A DNA stretch of 64,000 nt, taken from positions 1-64,000 of the forward strand of contig QCJD01000003.1 of assembly GCA_003216255.1 (NCBI GenBank), in the 5' to 3' direction. Below are positions 48,786 through 57,249 of this stretch, one piece after another; position 1 is the stretch's first letter; each line of letters opens with the position of its first letter. The notes under the pieces were generated by a model. That model searched no databases. It saw nothing but the letters and a program-made list of their open reading frames with translations, and had not been told where the DNA came from. The DNA comes from Pelagibacteraceae bacterium AG-404-N13. Lineage in GTDB: Bacteria > Pseudomonadota > Alphaproteobacteria > Pelagibacterales > Pelagibacteraceae. The position numbers and the translations under genes are program-made.

Positions 48786-49655
48786 TTATTCTGTTTTAGG
48801 CTTTATATTTCCAAAAAATTTAAAAAATTCACTGTCAGGAGAAAGTATTAGAGAGGTCTCTCCTCCAATTAGTGATTTTTCGTATGCTTGCATTGCTCTA
48901 TAAAATGCAAAAAACTCAGGATCTTGACCGAAGGCATCTGCGAATATTCTATTTCTTTCTCCATCACCTTCTCCTTTCATAATCTCTGATTTTTTTTGAG
49001 CATCAGCTAAAATTACAGTTACTTCTTTGTCTGCTGTTGAGGTTATGGTTACTGCCATTTCAGCACCTTTTGCTCTAAACTCTTTAGCTTCTCTCTCTCT
49101 TTCAGTCTGCATTCTTCTAAAAATTGCATCACTGTTAGCTTGTGGAAGATCAGCTCTTTTAATTCTTACATCAACTATTTTAATTCCAAAATTTTCTGCT
49201 TCTCTGTTTACGCCATCTTGGATTAAAGCCATTTGTTTTGATCTATCTTGAGATAATAAAGTTTGTAGTTCTTGTTGACCTAAAACATTTCTTATTCTTG
49301 AATTAATAATTGTTGCTAATCTCGATCTTGCAACTCTTTCATTACCAACAGAAATATAAAACTTTAAAGGATCAATAATTTGAAATCTGGCAAAAGCATC
49401 AACAATTAAACGTTTTTGATCAGAAGCAATAACCTCTTCGGGTGGCGTATCAAGATTTAAAATTCTTTTATCTAAAAATACTACGTTTTGAATAAATGGA
49501 ATTTTAAAGTTTAAACCTGGTTTTAAAATGATTTTTTTAGGATCACCAAATTGTAAAACAATTGCTTGGTTAACTTCTTTAACAACAAAAACTGAGAAGA
49601 ATAGTGTTGCTCCTAGTAAAATAATTAATGCTAATAATATTTTTCCTGCTTTCAT
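48786..49655 (-). CDS. hflC: HflC, SPFH-domain membrane protein
   Basis: A 289-residue protein with an N-terminal membrane anchor (about 5-26) and an SPFH domain: VNQAIVLQFGDPKKIILKPGLNFKIPF in part, RFQIIDPLKFYISVGN, then SRIRNVLGQQEL. A long helix rich in Glu, Arg and Ala (about 180-250) follows, and a hydrophobic tail DPEFFAFYRAMQAYE. HflC pairs with HflK around the FtsH protease and limits its activity. Its ATG overlaps the hflK stop (TAATG). Confidence 0.94.
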   Translation of the reverse strand: MKAGKILLALIILLGATLFFSVFVVKEVNQAIVLQFGDPKKIILKPGLNFKIPFIQNVVFLDKRILNLDTPPEEVIASDQKRLIVDAFARFQIIDPLKFYISVGNERVARSRLATIINSRIRNVLGQQELQTLLSQDRSKQMALIQDGVNREAENFGIKIVDVRIKRADLPQANSDAIFRRMQTEREREAKEFRAKGAEMAVTITSTADKEVTVILADAQKKSEIMKGEGDGERNRIFADAFGQDPEFFAFYRAMQAYEKSLIGGETSLILSPDSEFFKFFGNIKPKTE

Positions 49656-50740
49656 TAATTTGTACCTGTTTTTAATTCTTGTAAAGGAAGATAAGGAACT
49701 ACTCCAGAACCTGAATTTTTATCAATTATAATTTTATTAATATCTGCTAATACTTTTTCCATTGTCTCTAAAAACATTCTTTCTTGAGTAACTTCTTTTG
49801 CTTTTGCATATTCACTATAAATTGAAAGGAATCTGCTTGCTTCACCCTCTGCTTTAGCGACAACTTCTTTTTTATATGCTTCAGCTGCTTGTAATATTTT
49901 TGCAGCTTCTCCACGAGCTCTTGGAATTACATCATTAGCATATGCTTCTGCTTCATTTTTAGATCTTTCCATATCTGCTCTTGCAGCCTGAACATCCCTA
50001 AATGCATCAATAACCTGATCTGGTGGATCGGCTTTTTGGGTTTGCACTTGTGTAATTTGAATACCGCTATTGTATTCATCTAAAATTTGCTGAATAATTT
50101 CTTGCGTGTCTGTTTCAATTAAAGATCTACCTTCAGTAAGTATTGGTTGTATATTCGATCTTGCAATTACTTCCCTCATAGCTGTTTCTGCAGCTGCTTT
50201 TACAGTTCCTTGAGGATCTTGAATTTTAAATAAAAAATTACCAGCATTTTTGATTACCCAAAATACTGAAAAATCAATGTTAACAATATTTTCGTCTCCT
50301 GTTAACATTAAGCTTTCTTCTGGAACATCTGCAACTCCTCCGGAAGTAAAACCACTATCTCTTTCAGATCTGAAACCAATATCAATTCTATTAACTTTAG
50401 TTACTTTTGGAGTTAAAACTGTCTCAATTGGATAAGGGAAGTGATAATTTAGTCCAGGTTGTGTAGTGTTTACAAACTTTCCAAATCTAAGAACTACACC
50501 CTGTTCATCAGGTAGCACTCTATATAAACCACTTAGTGTCCAAAGGATTGCTATGATAATTAGTCCAAGAATAATTGGTTTTGTTCCACCACTTCCACCA
50601 CCAGTGAACCTATTTATTGTATTTTGGATTTTTTTTACAATTTCATCAATGTCTGGGGGTGTAGGTCCTCTTCTAAAACCACCATTTCCGCCTCCTCCTG
50701 GGGGGCTGCCCCAAGGGCTTTGATTTTTGAAATTGCTCAT
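49655..50740 (-). CDS. hflK: HflK, SPFH-domain membrane protein
   Basis: A 361-residue protein. The cytoplasmic N-terminus is Gly/Pro-rich (residues 5-27, PWGSPPGGGGNGGF and more), the membrane helix lies at about 53-72, and the SPFH domain begins at PDEQGVVLRFGKFVNTTQPGL. A helix rich in Glu and Ala (about 245-320) precedes the C-terminus. It forms the HflKC cage with HflC. It is the first gene of the long minus-strand run, divergent from mrp with a 52-base gap. Confidence 0.94.
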   Translation of the reverse strand: MSNFKNQSPWGSPPGGGGNGGFRRGPTPPDIDEIVKKIQNTINRFTGGGSGGTKPIILGLIIIAILWTLSGLYRVLPDEQGVVLRFGKFVNTTQPGLNYHFPYPIETVLTPKVTKVNRIDIGFRSERDSGFTSGGVADVPEESLMLTGDENIVNIDFSVFWVIKNAGNFLFKIQDPQGTVKAAAETAMREVIARSNIQPILTEGRSLIETDTQEIIQQILDEYNSGIQITQVQTQKADPPDQVIDAFRDVQAARADMERSKNEAEAYANDVIPRARGEAAKILQAAEAYKKEVVAKAEGEASRFLSIYSEYAKAKEVTQERMFLETMEKVLADINKIIIDKNSGSGVVPYLPLQELKTGTN

Positions 50741-50792
50741 ATGACACTCTATATAGTGTCTTTATGTTTAAAAACAAGGTAATGATGAATGC

Positions 50793-51605
50793 ATGGATGA
50801 CACACTAAAGGGAAAAACAGGAGCAAAAAACTTCACAAAAAACCATATTAAAGGAACAAAATATACAATTGCAATCTCAAGCGCCAAAGGTGGTGTTGGT
50901 AAATCCACATTTGCAACAAACATTGCATTAGCTCTTAAAAGTATTGGATGCAAAGTAGGTTTGCTTGATGCAGATATATATGGTCCATCTTTACCAAAAC
51001 TATTTTCAATCAATGAAAAACCTGAAAGTGATGGACAAACTTTAAAGCCTATTGTGAAATATGGTATCCAATGTATGTCCATAGGATTTTTAACAGAAGA
51101 ACAAACTCCCATGATATGGAGAGGGCCCATGGTAACAAGTGCAATTAAAACCTTTACTCAAAAAGTTTCTTGGAAAGATTTGGATTTTATCATTGTAGAT
51201 ATGCCGCCGGGAACAGGTGATACTCAATTAACCTTTGCACAAGAAATAAATATGGATGGAGTAATTATTATTTCAACACCTCAAGAAATAGCTCTACAGG
51301 ATGTTAAGAGAGGTATTAAAATGTTTGATAAACTTAAAGTAAATATTTTAGGTTTAGTTGATAACATGAGTTACTTTATCGGCGATGATGGAAAAAAATA
51401 TTCAATTTTTGGAGAAGGAGGTGTTGAAAAAACTGCATCTGAATTCGATAAAAAATTTTTAGGGAATATTCCTTTAAACCCAGAAATTGGAAAACAAGGT
51501 GATTTAGGAATTCCTATTGTAGAGCATGATAATCAACATGAAATCTCAAAGATTTATATAAAATTTGCAGAAAACATCAAAAAAGAATTTTTTGAATATA
51601 AATAG
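50793..51605 (+). CDS. Mrp/ApbC-type P-loop ATPase, short form
   Basis: A 270-residue Mrp/NBP35-family ATPase with the deviant Walker A SSAKGGVGKSTFATNIA (about 29-45), GLLDADIYGPSLPKLF, and DFIIVDMPPGTGDTQLT (about 130-146). The family loads Fe-S clusters onto apoproteins. The usual N-terminal MIP18/DUF59 domain (about 90 residues) is missing; only about 28 residues precede the P-loop and the upstream gap is too short to hold it. There is no CxxC in the NMSYF region, where many relatives carry CPHC (here FIGDDGKKYSIFG). Confidence 0.9.
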   Translation: MDDTLKGKTGAKNFTKNHIKGTKYTIAISSAKGGVGKSTFATNIALALKSIGCKVGLLDADIYGPSLPKLFSINEKPESDGQTLKPIVKYGIQCMSIGFLTEEQTPMIWRGPMVTSAIKTFTQKVSWKDLDFIIVDMPPGTGDTQLTFAQEINMDGVIIISTPQEIALQDVKRGIKMFDKLKVNILGLVDNMSYFIGDDGKKYSIFGEGGVEKTASEFDKKFLGNIPLNPEIGKQGDLGIPIVEHDNQHEISKIYIKFAENIKKEFFEYK

Positions 51606-51647
51606 AATTTTTATTTAATTAATTATTAATTTAAATAGATATTAAAT

Positions 51648-52766
51648 ATGAAAAACAAAAAATTATTTTATATTTTTGGTATACTGCTTTTTTTATTTAT
51701 AATTGAAGTTTTTAGCTTAATTTTATTACAAGTTAGTAAAAGATTTAATACAGTTTATTTTAAGTTTAACAATTTAGAAAAGATGTTTATAGAGAATTAT
51801 AAAAACGATCTTATTCCTTTTTATTTTTCAAAAAATTATTCTCAAGAACTTGGTTGGGATAATAATCCGGATAGCAATCTTTTAAATAGTATTGGTGCGA
51901 GGAATGATTTAGAAAATCAAAATAAAAAAAAAAAATACGCTACATTTGGAAGTAGTTTTACCTGGGGAGATGGTGTTAATGAAAATGAGACATGGCAATA
52001 TTATCTATCTAAGGAATATGATGCTTACATCGCAAATTATGGAGTTGGAGGTTATAGTATTTATCAAGCTTATTTGAAATTTAAAAAAAATAAAAATATT
52101 AATAATAAATTTGAAGGTGTAATATTAACAATTTTTGAATCTGAAATTGATAGGATAAAAAATCAGTATTTAAATTTCTATTTTGAGAGTGGAATGAGAA
52201 TAAGACCTGTTCCGAAGTTAGAAAAAAACAAACTAATTCACGACCCCTTACCTCTTTTCAATAAAAAAGAGAGATTTTCTAAAGATTATATTAATTTTAT
52301 AAAAAAAAATATGAATGAGGATCCTTGGTGGAAAAGAAGAGTAGAAATTAATTTCCCATTTACCTATTCTTTAATTAAATTTATTACTTTAAAAACTCAA
52401 GATAGATTTGAATTTAATTTATTTTACAACGATTTTAAAAATACTTGGTCAAATAAAAAAACTAATGAAGTTTTTTTCAAAATAATTGACAATTTTGTTA
52501 TTGATTCAAAAAATTCTAACTTGAAACCAGTAATAGTTTTATTACCTAGAATTAGAAATAAATTAACATCAGGCTATAAATTTAATGATGCTTATAAAAC
52601 ATTAAAAAATAAGGATTATTGTGTAGTTAATTTTTCAGATTATATTATTAAAAATAAAATTAAAAATAATCCAAATACAGTCTTAAATGACGGCCATTAT
52701 TCACCTTATACATACAAATTATTATCAAAATATATGTTCAAAGAAATAAAAAAATGTGATTTTTAA
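51648..52766 (+). CDS. Membrane-anchored SGNH-hydrolase-like protein
   Basis: A 372-residue protein with one N-terminal membrane segment (about 6-28) and an SGNH-like domain. Block I reads ATFGSSFTWGDGV with S103 in the nucleophile position, but the usual Asp before it (GDSF) is Ser102. Block II may be NYGVGGYS (about 130-137), and the C-terminal DGHYSP gives D348 and H350. It resembles proteins that add or remove acyl groups from surface glycans. It converges on the carbamoyltransferase gene with a 4-base 3' overlap, suggesting a shared surface-modification role, though transcribed separately. Confidence 0.7.
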   Translation: MKNKKLFYIFGILLFLFIIEVFSLILLQVSKRFNTVYFKFNNLEKMFIENYKNDLIPFYFSKNYSQELGWDNNPDSNLLNSIGARNDLENQNKKKKYATFGSSFTWGDGVNENETWQYYLSKEYDAYIANYGVGGYSIYQAYLKFKKNKNINNKFEGVILTIFESEIDRIKNQYLNFYFESGMRIRPVPKLEKNKLIHDPLPLFNKKERFSKDYINFIKKNMNEDPWWKRRVEINFPFTYSLIKFITLKTQDRFEFNLFYNDFKNTWSNKKTNEVFFKIIDNFVIDSKNSNLKPVIVLLPRIRNKLTSGYKFNDAYKTLKNKDYCVVNFSDYIIKNKIKNNPNTVLNDGHYSPYTYKLLSKYMFKEIKKCDF

Positions 52767-54601
52767 TCGAGCTCAAACTGATTTCGATAATTTTTTAATA
52801 AATTTTTATTCTGTTTATCCTTTTTTAAAAAGCAATTACCTATGACAAGAGTATCCATCTCTGTACCCATAAAACATTTAAATGCTTCAGCTGGAGTACA
52901 AACTATTGGTTCGCCTCTGATATTAAATGAGGTATTTATTAAAATTGGGCAGCCTGTTTTTTTTTTAAATTCCGAAATTAACTTATAATATAGTTTATTT
53001 CTCTCAAAGTTAACTGTTTGAATTCTAGCAGAATAATCAACGTGGGTTACAGCGGGAATTTCTGATCTTTTTATATTTAATTTTTCAATACCAAATAATT
53101 TTTTTTCCTCTTCACTCATATTAAATGATTTATTTTTACTTACATTTCCTACAATTAACATATAAGGGCTCTCAATTTTTATTTCAAACCAGTTTTCTAA
53201 ATCATCCTTTAGTACCGAAGGTGCAAAAGGTCTAAAACTTTCTCTATATTTTACTTTAAGGTTTAAGTTTTTTTGCATTTTTTCTGATCTTGGATCGCCT
53301 AAAATTGATCTTGCGCCAAGAGCTCTAGGTCCGAATTCCATTCTGCCTTGAAACCATCCTACCGCGTCTCCATTTATTATACTTGATACAGTTTTATTAA
53401 TTAGCTCATCTTGATTAAATGTTTCAAATTTTGCTCCTAAATTAGTCAATTTTTCCTCTATATCATTCTGTTCGTATTCTGGTCCCAAGAAAGATCCCTG
53501 CATACTATCATTTTTATCTATAACTCTATTTTTTTTTAAATGTTTATACCAAAATGCTAAGCATGCACCTAATGACCCTCCCGCATCACCTGAAGCAGGC
53601 TGTATCCATATATTATCAAATATATTTTTTTTAAGAATTTTACCATTAGCAACACAATTTAGTGCAACTCCACCAGCCATGCATAAATTTTTCAATTTAT
53701 ATTCTTGAGATAAAGATGAAGTCAATTTAATCATAATTTCCTCCGTAATCTCTTGAATAGACGCGGCTATATCCATGTGAAACTGATTTATTTCTTCATT
53801 ATTGCTGTCTCTCTCTTTATTTTTAAATAATAAGTTAAATTTTTTACTCGTCATTTTAAAACCAGTTGCATAATCAAAATAAGTTTGATCTAATTTAAAA
53901 GTCCCATCTTCTTTTATATCAATTAAATTATCCTTTATTATATTTGAATATTTGGGGTCTCCGTAAGGGGCAAGTCCCATGAGTTTGTATTCACCACTAT
54001 TAACCTTAAAACCTGTGTAATAAGTAAATGCTGAATATAATAAACCTAATGAGTGAGGAAAATGTAATTCTTTTACGATTTCAAGTTCATTACCTGTTCC
54101 GATTGCAACAGTTGTTGTGGCCCACTCACCTACTCCATCAGCAGTCAAAATTATAGCTTCTTTAAATGGAGAGGGATAGAAAGCGCTGGCCGCATGACTT
54201 AAATGATGCTCAGAAAAATATAATTTTTTTTCATCTATAAAGGAATTATTAATTTTTTTTAAATAATCTAAAATTTGTTTTTTTTGAAATAGTTTATTTT
54301 TTAACCATAAAGGCATTGATTTTGTAAATTGCCAAAAACCTTTTGGGGCAAATGCAACGTAGGTTTCAAGAAGTCTCTCAAATTTAAGAAATGGTTTTTC
54401 GAAAAAAATTATGTGATCAATATTTGACAACTTAATATTACAATATTTTAGTACAAATTTGATTGAATTTGTTGGAAATGAAGAGTCGTGTTTAATTCTT
54501 GTAAATCTTTCTTCTTGGGCTGCTGCAATTATTTTACCATCTTTTATAATAGTTGCTGCGCTATCGTGATAAAAAGCTGAAATTCCTAGTATAAAAGTCA
54601 A
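52763..54601 (-). CDS. NodU/CmcH-family carbamoyltransferase
   Basis: A 612-residue enzyme. The N-terminal Kae1-like domain starts LGISAFYHDSAATIIKDGK in part, with metal ligands in HDSA and EHHLSHAASAF, and ADGVGEWATT. The C-terminal carbamoyltransferase domain (about 405-600) has FQGRMEFGPRALGARSILGD and RESFRPFAPSVL, then NTSFN. The family transfers carbamoyl from carbamoyl phosphate, via carbamoyl-adenylate, to a hydroxyl of a sugar or antibiotic. Length and motifs are typical. It is grouped with DUF5989-like and SxtJ-like membrane proteins on the same strand. No glycosyltransferase is nearby, so the acceptor is unknown. Confidence 0.92.
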   Translation of the reverse strand: MTFILGISAFYHDSAATIIKDGKIIAAAQEERFTRIKHDSSFPTNSIKFVLKYCNIKLSNIDHIIFFEKPFLKFERLLETYVAFAPKGFWQFTKSMPLWLKNKLFQKKQILDYLKKINNSFIDEKKLYFSEHHLSHAASAFYPSPFKEAIILTADGVGEWATTTVAIGTGNELEIVKELHFPHSLGLLYSAFTYYTGFKVNSGEYKLMGLAPYGDPKYSNIIKDNLIDIKEDGTFKLDQTYFDYATGFKMTSKKFNLLFKNKERDSNNEEINQFHMDIAASIQEITEEIMIKLTSSLSQEYKLKNLCMAGGVALNCVANGKILKKNIFDNIWIQPASGDAGGSLGACLAFWYKHLKKNRVIDKNDSMQGSFLGPEYEQNDIEEKLTNLGAKFETFNQDELINKTVSSIINGDAVGWFQGRMEFGPRALGARSILGDPRSEKMQKNLNLKVKYRESFRPFAPSVLKDDLENWFEIKIESPYMLIVGNVSKNKSFNMSEEEKKLFGIEKLNIKRSEIPAVTHVDYSARIQTVNFERNKLYYKLISEFKKKTGCPILINTSFNIRGEPIVCTPAEAFKCFMGTEMDTLVIGNCFLKKDKQNKNLLKNYRNQFELD

Positions 54602-54602
54602 A

Positions 54603-54752
54603 TTAAAATAATGTATAAATAAATGGAGCCACTGCTGAACCTTGGCTAAGTACGATTAAACCTCCAAATAAAACTAAAAAAAATAGAATTGGAATTAACC
54701 AATATTTTTTTCTAATTTTAATAAAATTCCAAAATTCTAAGAAAAAATTCAT
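54603..54752 (-). CDS. DUF5989-like 49-residue membrane protein
   Basis: ATG at 54752, TAA at 54603-54605. The product starts MNFFLEFWNFIKIRKKYWL, continues with a hydrophobic helix (about 19-38, IPILFFLVLFGGLIVLSQG) and ends VAPFIYTLF. This is the recognisable form of the small DUF5989 proteins that accompany SxtJ and carbamoyltransferases in surface-glycan loci. Its ATG abuts the SxtJ-like stop codon without a gap and its stop lies 1 base before the carbamoyltransferase ATG, so all three are translated as a unit. It is easily missed because of its size. Confidence 0.85.
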   Translation of the reverse strand: MNFFLEFWNFIKIRKKYWLIPILFFLVLFGGLIVLSQGSAVAPFIYTLF

Positions 54753-55136
54753 TTAAAATTGGTTCTTCATATTATTATTTGTATTATCTTTTTTTATCCA
54801 ATAACTGTAGTTTTTATTTTTTTTTAATCCTAAAAGATCTTTTCCAAAGATTTTCATTAATAGCCCAGTTGGCGTTATGACTCCAAAATATATTATTCCC
54901 ATGATCAACGGGGAAATTATGTTTCCAATAAATAAACCAAATATTGTCCAGTATCTATTTAAAGGTAACAAAATTTTAGAATTTAAAATTCCAAGAATTA
55001 AAAAAACTAAAGAAATAAATAAAGACCATATTCTTATTTCATGGCCACTAATTAAAGGGAATAAGCTAATTATTAAAAAAACGACAAAAAAAACTATTCC
55101 AAAGCTTCTATTAGAAGGTAAATTAGTTTTATTCAT
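54753..55136 (-). CDS. SxtJ-like membrane protein
   Basis: A 127-residue protein with SxtJ-family features: NRSFGIVFFVVFLIISLFPL near the start, further helices (about 33-55 and 62-88) and the conserved end GVITPTGLLMKIFGKDLLGLK. SxtJ proteins are found beside carbamoyltransferases in saxitoxin clusters and, more often, in polysaccharide loci, where their function is unclear. It lies directly upstream of the DUF5989-like gene. Association rather than biochemistry supports a role in carbamoylation. Confidence 0.82.
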   Translation of the reverse strand: MNKTNLPSNRSFGIVFFVVFLIISLFPLISGHEIRIWSLFISLVFLILGILNSKILLPLNRYWTIFGLFIGNIISPLIMGIIYFGVITPTGLLMKIFGKDLLGLKKNKNYSYWIKKDNTNNNMKNQF

Positions 55137-55152
55137 TTATAGATTTCTTATT

Positions 55153-56100
55153 TTAAATTATTTTTTCTTTTTGATCAAATGCTTCCATTAATTCGTTCCA
55201 CTCTCTTTTGGATAGACCTGATTTTTCTAAGGCAATATTTTCTCCATTAATTAATTTTTTTAATATTTCTTTTCCTTTTGATGAAATTTCAGTTCCACCT
55301 ATTCTATAATCTTTAAATGCTTCATAAGTAATAGGAACCCATTTTTTTAATGTATCTAGCATTACGTCTGCATAAGCTCTTATTTCGTATTGTGCGTGAT
55401 GATCTGCCCTCAGTCTTAAGAAATTCATTAAATTTAACAAATCTGTTTTCCAATACCATTGCGTATAAGTATTTAACGTTAAGTTCATCCTTGCTAATTC
55501 TCTTGCAAGACCAACTCCATTTTCATCAATTATTGATCCATCATATTTTTCATTTAGCATCGTTTCATAGTTTTCATAAGTTCTTTCTGCATCATTTTTT
55601 AAAAGGTCTAAAACTTTTTTTGCTTGCTCTCCTTCAAGCACATCTCCTCTTCCTTGTCTGTTACTTTTAGATTGCGCAGCCAAATGTTCTTGCGCTGGTA
55701 AATAAAATTCTTTATCTAATATAGAATACCTAGCAGAGTATTCATTTACATTTGCTGTTCTATGTCTAATCCACTGCCTTGCTATAAAAATTGGAAGTTT
55801 AACATGATATTTTATTTCACACATTTCAAAAGGTGTACTGTGCCAGTGTCTCATTAAATACTTAATTAATCCTGCATCAGTTGAAACTTTTTTTGTTCCT
55901 TTTCCATAAGAAACTCTGGCTGCCTGGACAATAGAAGTATCATCGCCCATATAATCAACGACTCTTATAAAACCATGATCTAAAAGAGGAATTGCCTCAT
56001 ACAATATTTTTTCTAATTCAGGAGCAGTCACTCTCTTTGTTTTATTTTCCTGATTCTGTTGATCTTTTATTTCTTGAGCTTGTTCAGGTGTTAACTTCAT
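55153..56100 (-). CDS. thyX: FAD-dependent thymidylate synthase ThyX
   Basis: A 315-residue flavin-dependent thymidylate synthase with the ThyX motif RHR(7x)[13 protein letters not shown]112-S122. Further family segments are [34 protein letters not shown] in part, and [21 protein letters not shown] in part. It makes dTMP from dUMP using FAD, NADPH and methylenetetrahydrofolate, replacing ThyA. It is somewhat longer than many ThyX proteins, with a charged N-terminal extension (1-25) and a C-terminal tail. It is divergent from ssrA. Confidence 0.95.
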   Translation of the reverse strand: MKLTPEQAQEIKDQQNQENKTKRVTAPELEKILYEAIPLLDHGFIRVVDYMGDDTSIVQAARVSYGKGTKKVSTDAGLIKYLMRHWHSTPFEMCEIKYHVKLPIFIARQWIRHRTANVNEYSARYSILDKEFYLPAQEHLAAQSKSNRQGRGDVLEGEQAKKVLDLLKNDAERTYENYETMLNEKYDGSIIDENGVGLARELARMNLTLNTYTQWYWKTDLLNLMNFLRLRADHHAQYEIRAYADVMLDTLKKWVPITYEAFKDYRIGGTEISSKGKEILKKLINGENIALEKSGLSKREWNELMEAFDQKEKII

Positions 56101-56110
56101 GAATAATTTA

Positions 56111-56140
56111 TTGAATCTATTTAAATTGGTTTTATATTAT
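56111..56140 (+). promoter_or_regulatory. Probable promoter of the tmRNA gene
   Basis: TTGAAT at 56111-56116 and TATTAT at 56135-56140 are separated by 18 bases, close to the sigma-70 consensus. The expected start site, about 56147, falls at the hairpin GTTGG-TTTT-CCAAC (56145-56158) that opens the precursor. The match is reasonable but in such AT-rich DNA chance boxes are frequent. Confidence 0.5.
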
Positions 56141-56144
56141 TAAT

Positions 56145-56406
56145 GTTGGTTTTCCAACTATGACGATAAACGAATTTCGTAATAACCATTACGGACGTGG
56201 GGGCAGTACCCACCACCTCCACCATTTTCAACTTATGGGGGTGAATTAGGATCGACGGGTGTCTAAAAGTTATTCTTTCGTTCGGTATTGTTCCGCCGTG
56301 ATGGGCTAATTTATAAATGCTAACGAAAGTTATGCACTTGCAGCTTAATTAATTTATTAATTAAGTTACGGGGTTTGGGGCACCTGGCAACAGAACGCCC
56401 CTTTTT
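56145..56406 (+). ncRNA. ssrA: Circularly permuted two-piece tmRNA
   Basis: The gene is permuted: the normal 3' part comes first. The T-arm is GTGGG (56197-56201), loop GGCAGTA, CCCAC (56209-56213), then the acceptor strand CACCTCC (56214-56220), A and an encoded CCA ending at 56224. A 12-base spacer to be removed (56225-56236) precedes the normal 5' part: GGGGGTG (56237-56243), pairing with the acceptor strand with one G-U, then the conserved GGATCGACGGG. The tag frame starts at GCT 56319 and encodes ANESYALAA, stop TAA 56346-56348. A palindrome (56344-56365) and the conserved CCTGGCAACAGAAC near the 3' end follow. It rescues stalled ribosomes by tagging proteins for degradation. Permutation is characteristic of alphaproteobacteria. 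Confidence 0.95.
56377..56406 (+). terminator. Intrinsic terminator / 3' helix of tmRNA
   Basis: GGGGC (56377-56381) and GCCCC (56397-56401) flank 15 bases and are followed by TTTTT. The helix belongs to the tmRNA coding piece and the U-run would end transcription, just 2 bases before the stop codon of the convergent gene at 56409. Confidence 0.7.
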
Positions 56407-56408
56407 AA

Positions 56409-56720
56409 CTAATATAAAATTAATTTTAATAAGTTAGTTATAAAAGACATACTCACAACAAAACCAATAAAAAAGTTCCAATACATAAAAGAAACTGTTC
56501 TATTTCTAACTCTTCTTTTTCTAACAAAGTCTTTATCATCAAGATCAGAAATGTCTCTTTTACCTTCAACAGGATAATCATAGGTCCATCTCCATATAGA
56601 ATTACCATATCTTTTATCGGTACTGTTATAATAACGAATCCATGAAACTATGTATTTATGTAAATAATAAATAATAATTAAAAGTATAATATCAAAAACC
56701 ATTAAATATTTTATTATCAA
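56409..56720 (-). CDS. Small membrane protein of unknown function
   Basis: A 103-residue protein with hydrophobic segments at about 3-20 and 79-101 and a charged middle containing RYGNSIWRWTYDYPVEGKRD and an acidic/basic patch (DLDDKDFVRKRRVRNR). No family is recognised. It overlaps the 3' end of the histidine-phosphatase gene by 29 bases on the same strand, so it is probably translated with it. Confidence 0.55.
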   Translation of the reverse strand: MIIKYLMVFDIILLIIIYYLHKYIVSWIRYYNSTDKRYGNSIWRWTYDYPVEGKRDISDLDDKDFVRKRRVRNRTVSFMYWNFFIGFVVSMSFITNLLKLILY

Positions 56721-57249
56721 TTATATTATAATTTTTATCTGAAATAATCATTTCTCCAGATGATGTTCCTATATTTAAAATTGAGGAAATTACTACAAAA
56801 TGAGTAATCAAAATTAAATTTTTATCACTTTCCCAACTTTTAATATATTTTTTTAAATTTTTAATTTGCATATCTTCATTTGAAGCAAATTTTTCATCAT
56901 AAAATGAATTTAAAGCATTAAAAGTTTCAAAATTTTTAAAGGCTATTTTTGCTGTATCTTTACATCTGCACCACTCACTAGATAAAACTTTATCGATTTT
57001 TATTTTATTTTTTTTAAAAAAAAGTCCAATTTTTTTGGACTGTATAATTCCGTTTTTATTCAAATTTCTTTGAGTGGTACAATCATTTATATTAAAGTTA
57101 TCTGGATCACCATTGCCAGGTGCTAAAGCATGTCTTATGAAAATTATTTTTTTCCCTTCTTTTAGTGAATCTATAATTTTATCAGAAGCGTAAACATTAT
57201 TTTTAAATGTAAATAATCCTAAAATTAGAATTAAATAAATCGTTTTCAT
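56692..57249 (-). CDS. Exported histidine phosphatase-family protein
   Basis: A 185-residue protein with a signal peptide (1-21, ending VYA) and the histidine phosphatase motif RHA in IIFIRHALAPGNGDPDNF (Arg39, His40) in place of the more usual RHG. The second catalytic His lies in LILITHFVVISSIL and the acid/base region is SSEWCRCKDTAKIAF. These features mark branch-1-type phosphatases acting in the periplasm on an unknown phosphoester. It starts one base before the msrB stop (adjacent), so the two are likely co-transcribed. Confidence 0.8.
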   Translation of the reverse strand: MKTIYLILILGLFTFKNNVYASDKIIDSLKEGKKIIFIRHALAPGNGDPDNFNINDCTTQRNLNKNGIIQSKKIGLFFKKNKIKIDKVLSSEWCRCKDTAKIAFKNFETFNALNSFYDEKFASNEDMQIKNLKKYIKSWESDKNLILITHFVVISSILNIGTSSGEMIISDKNYNIIDNKIFNGF

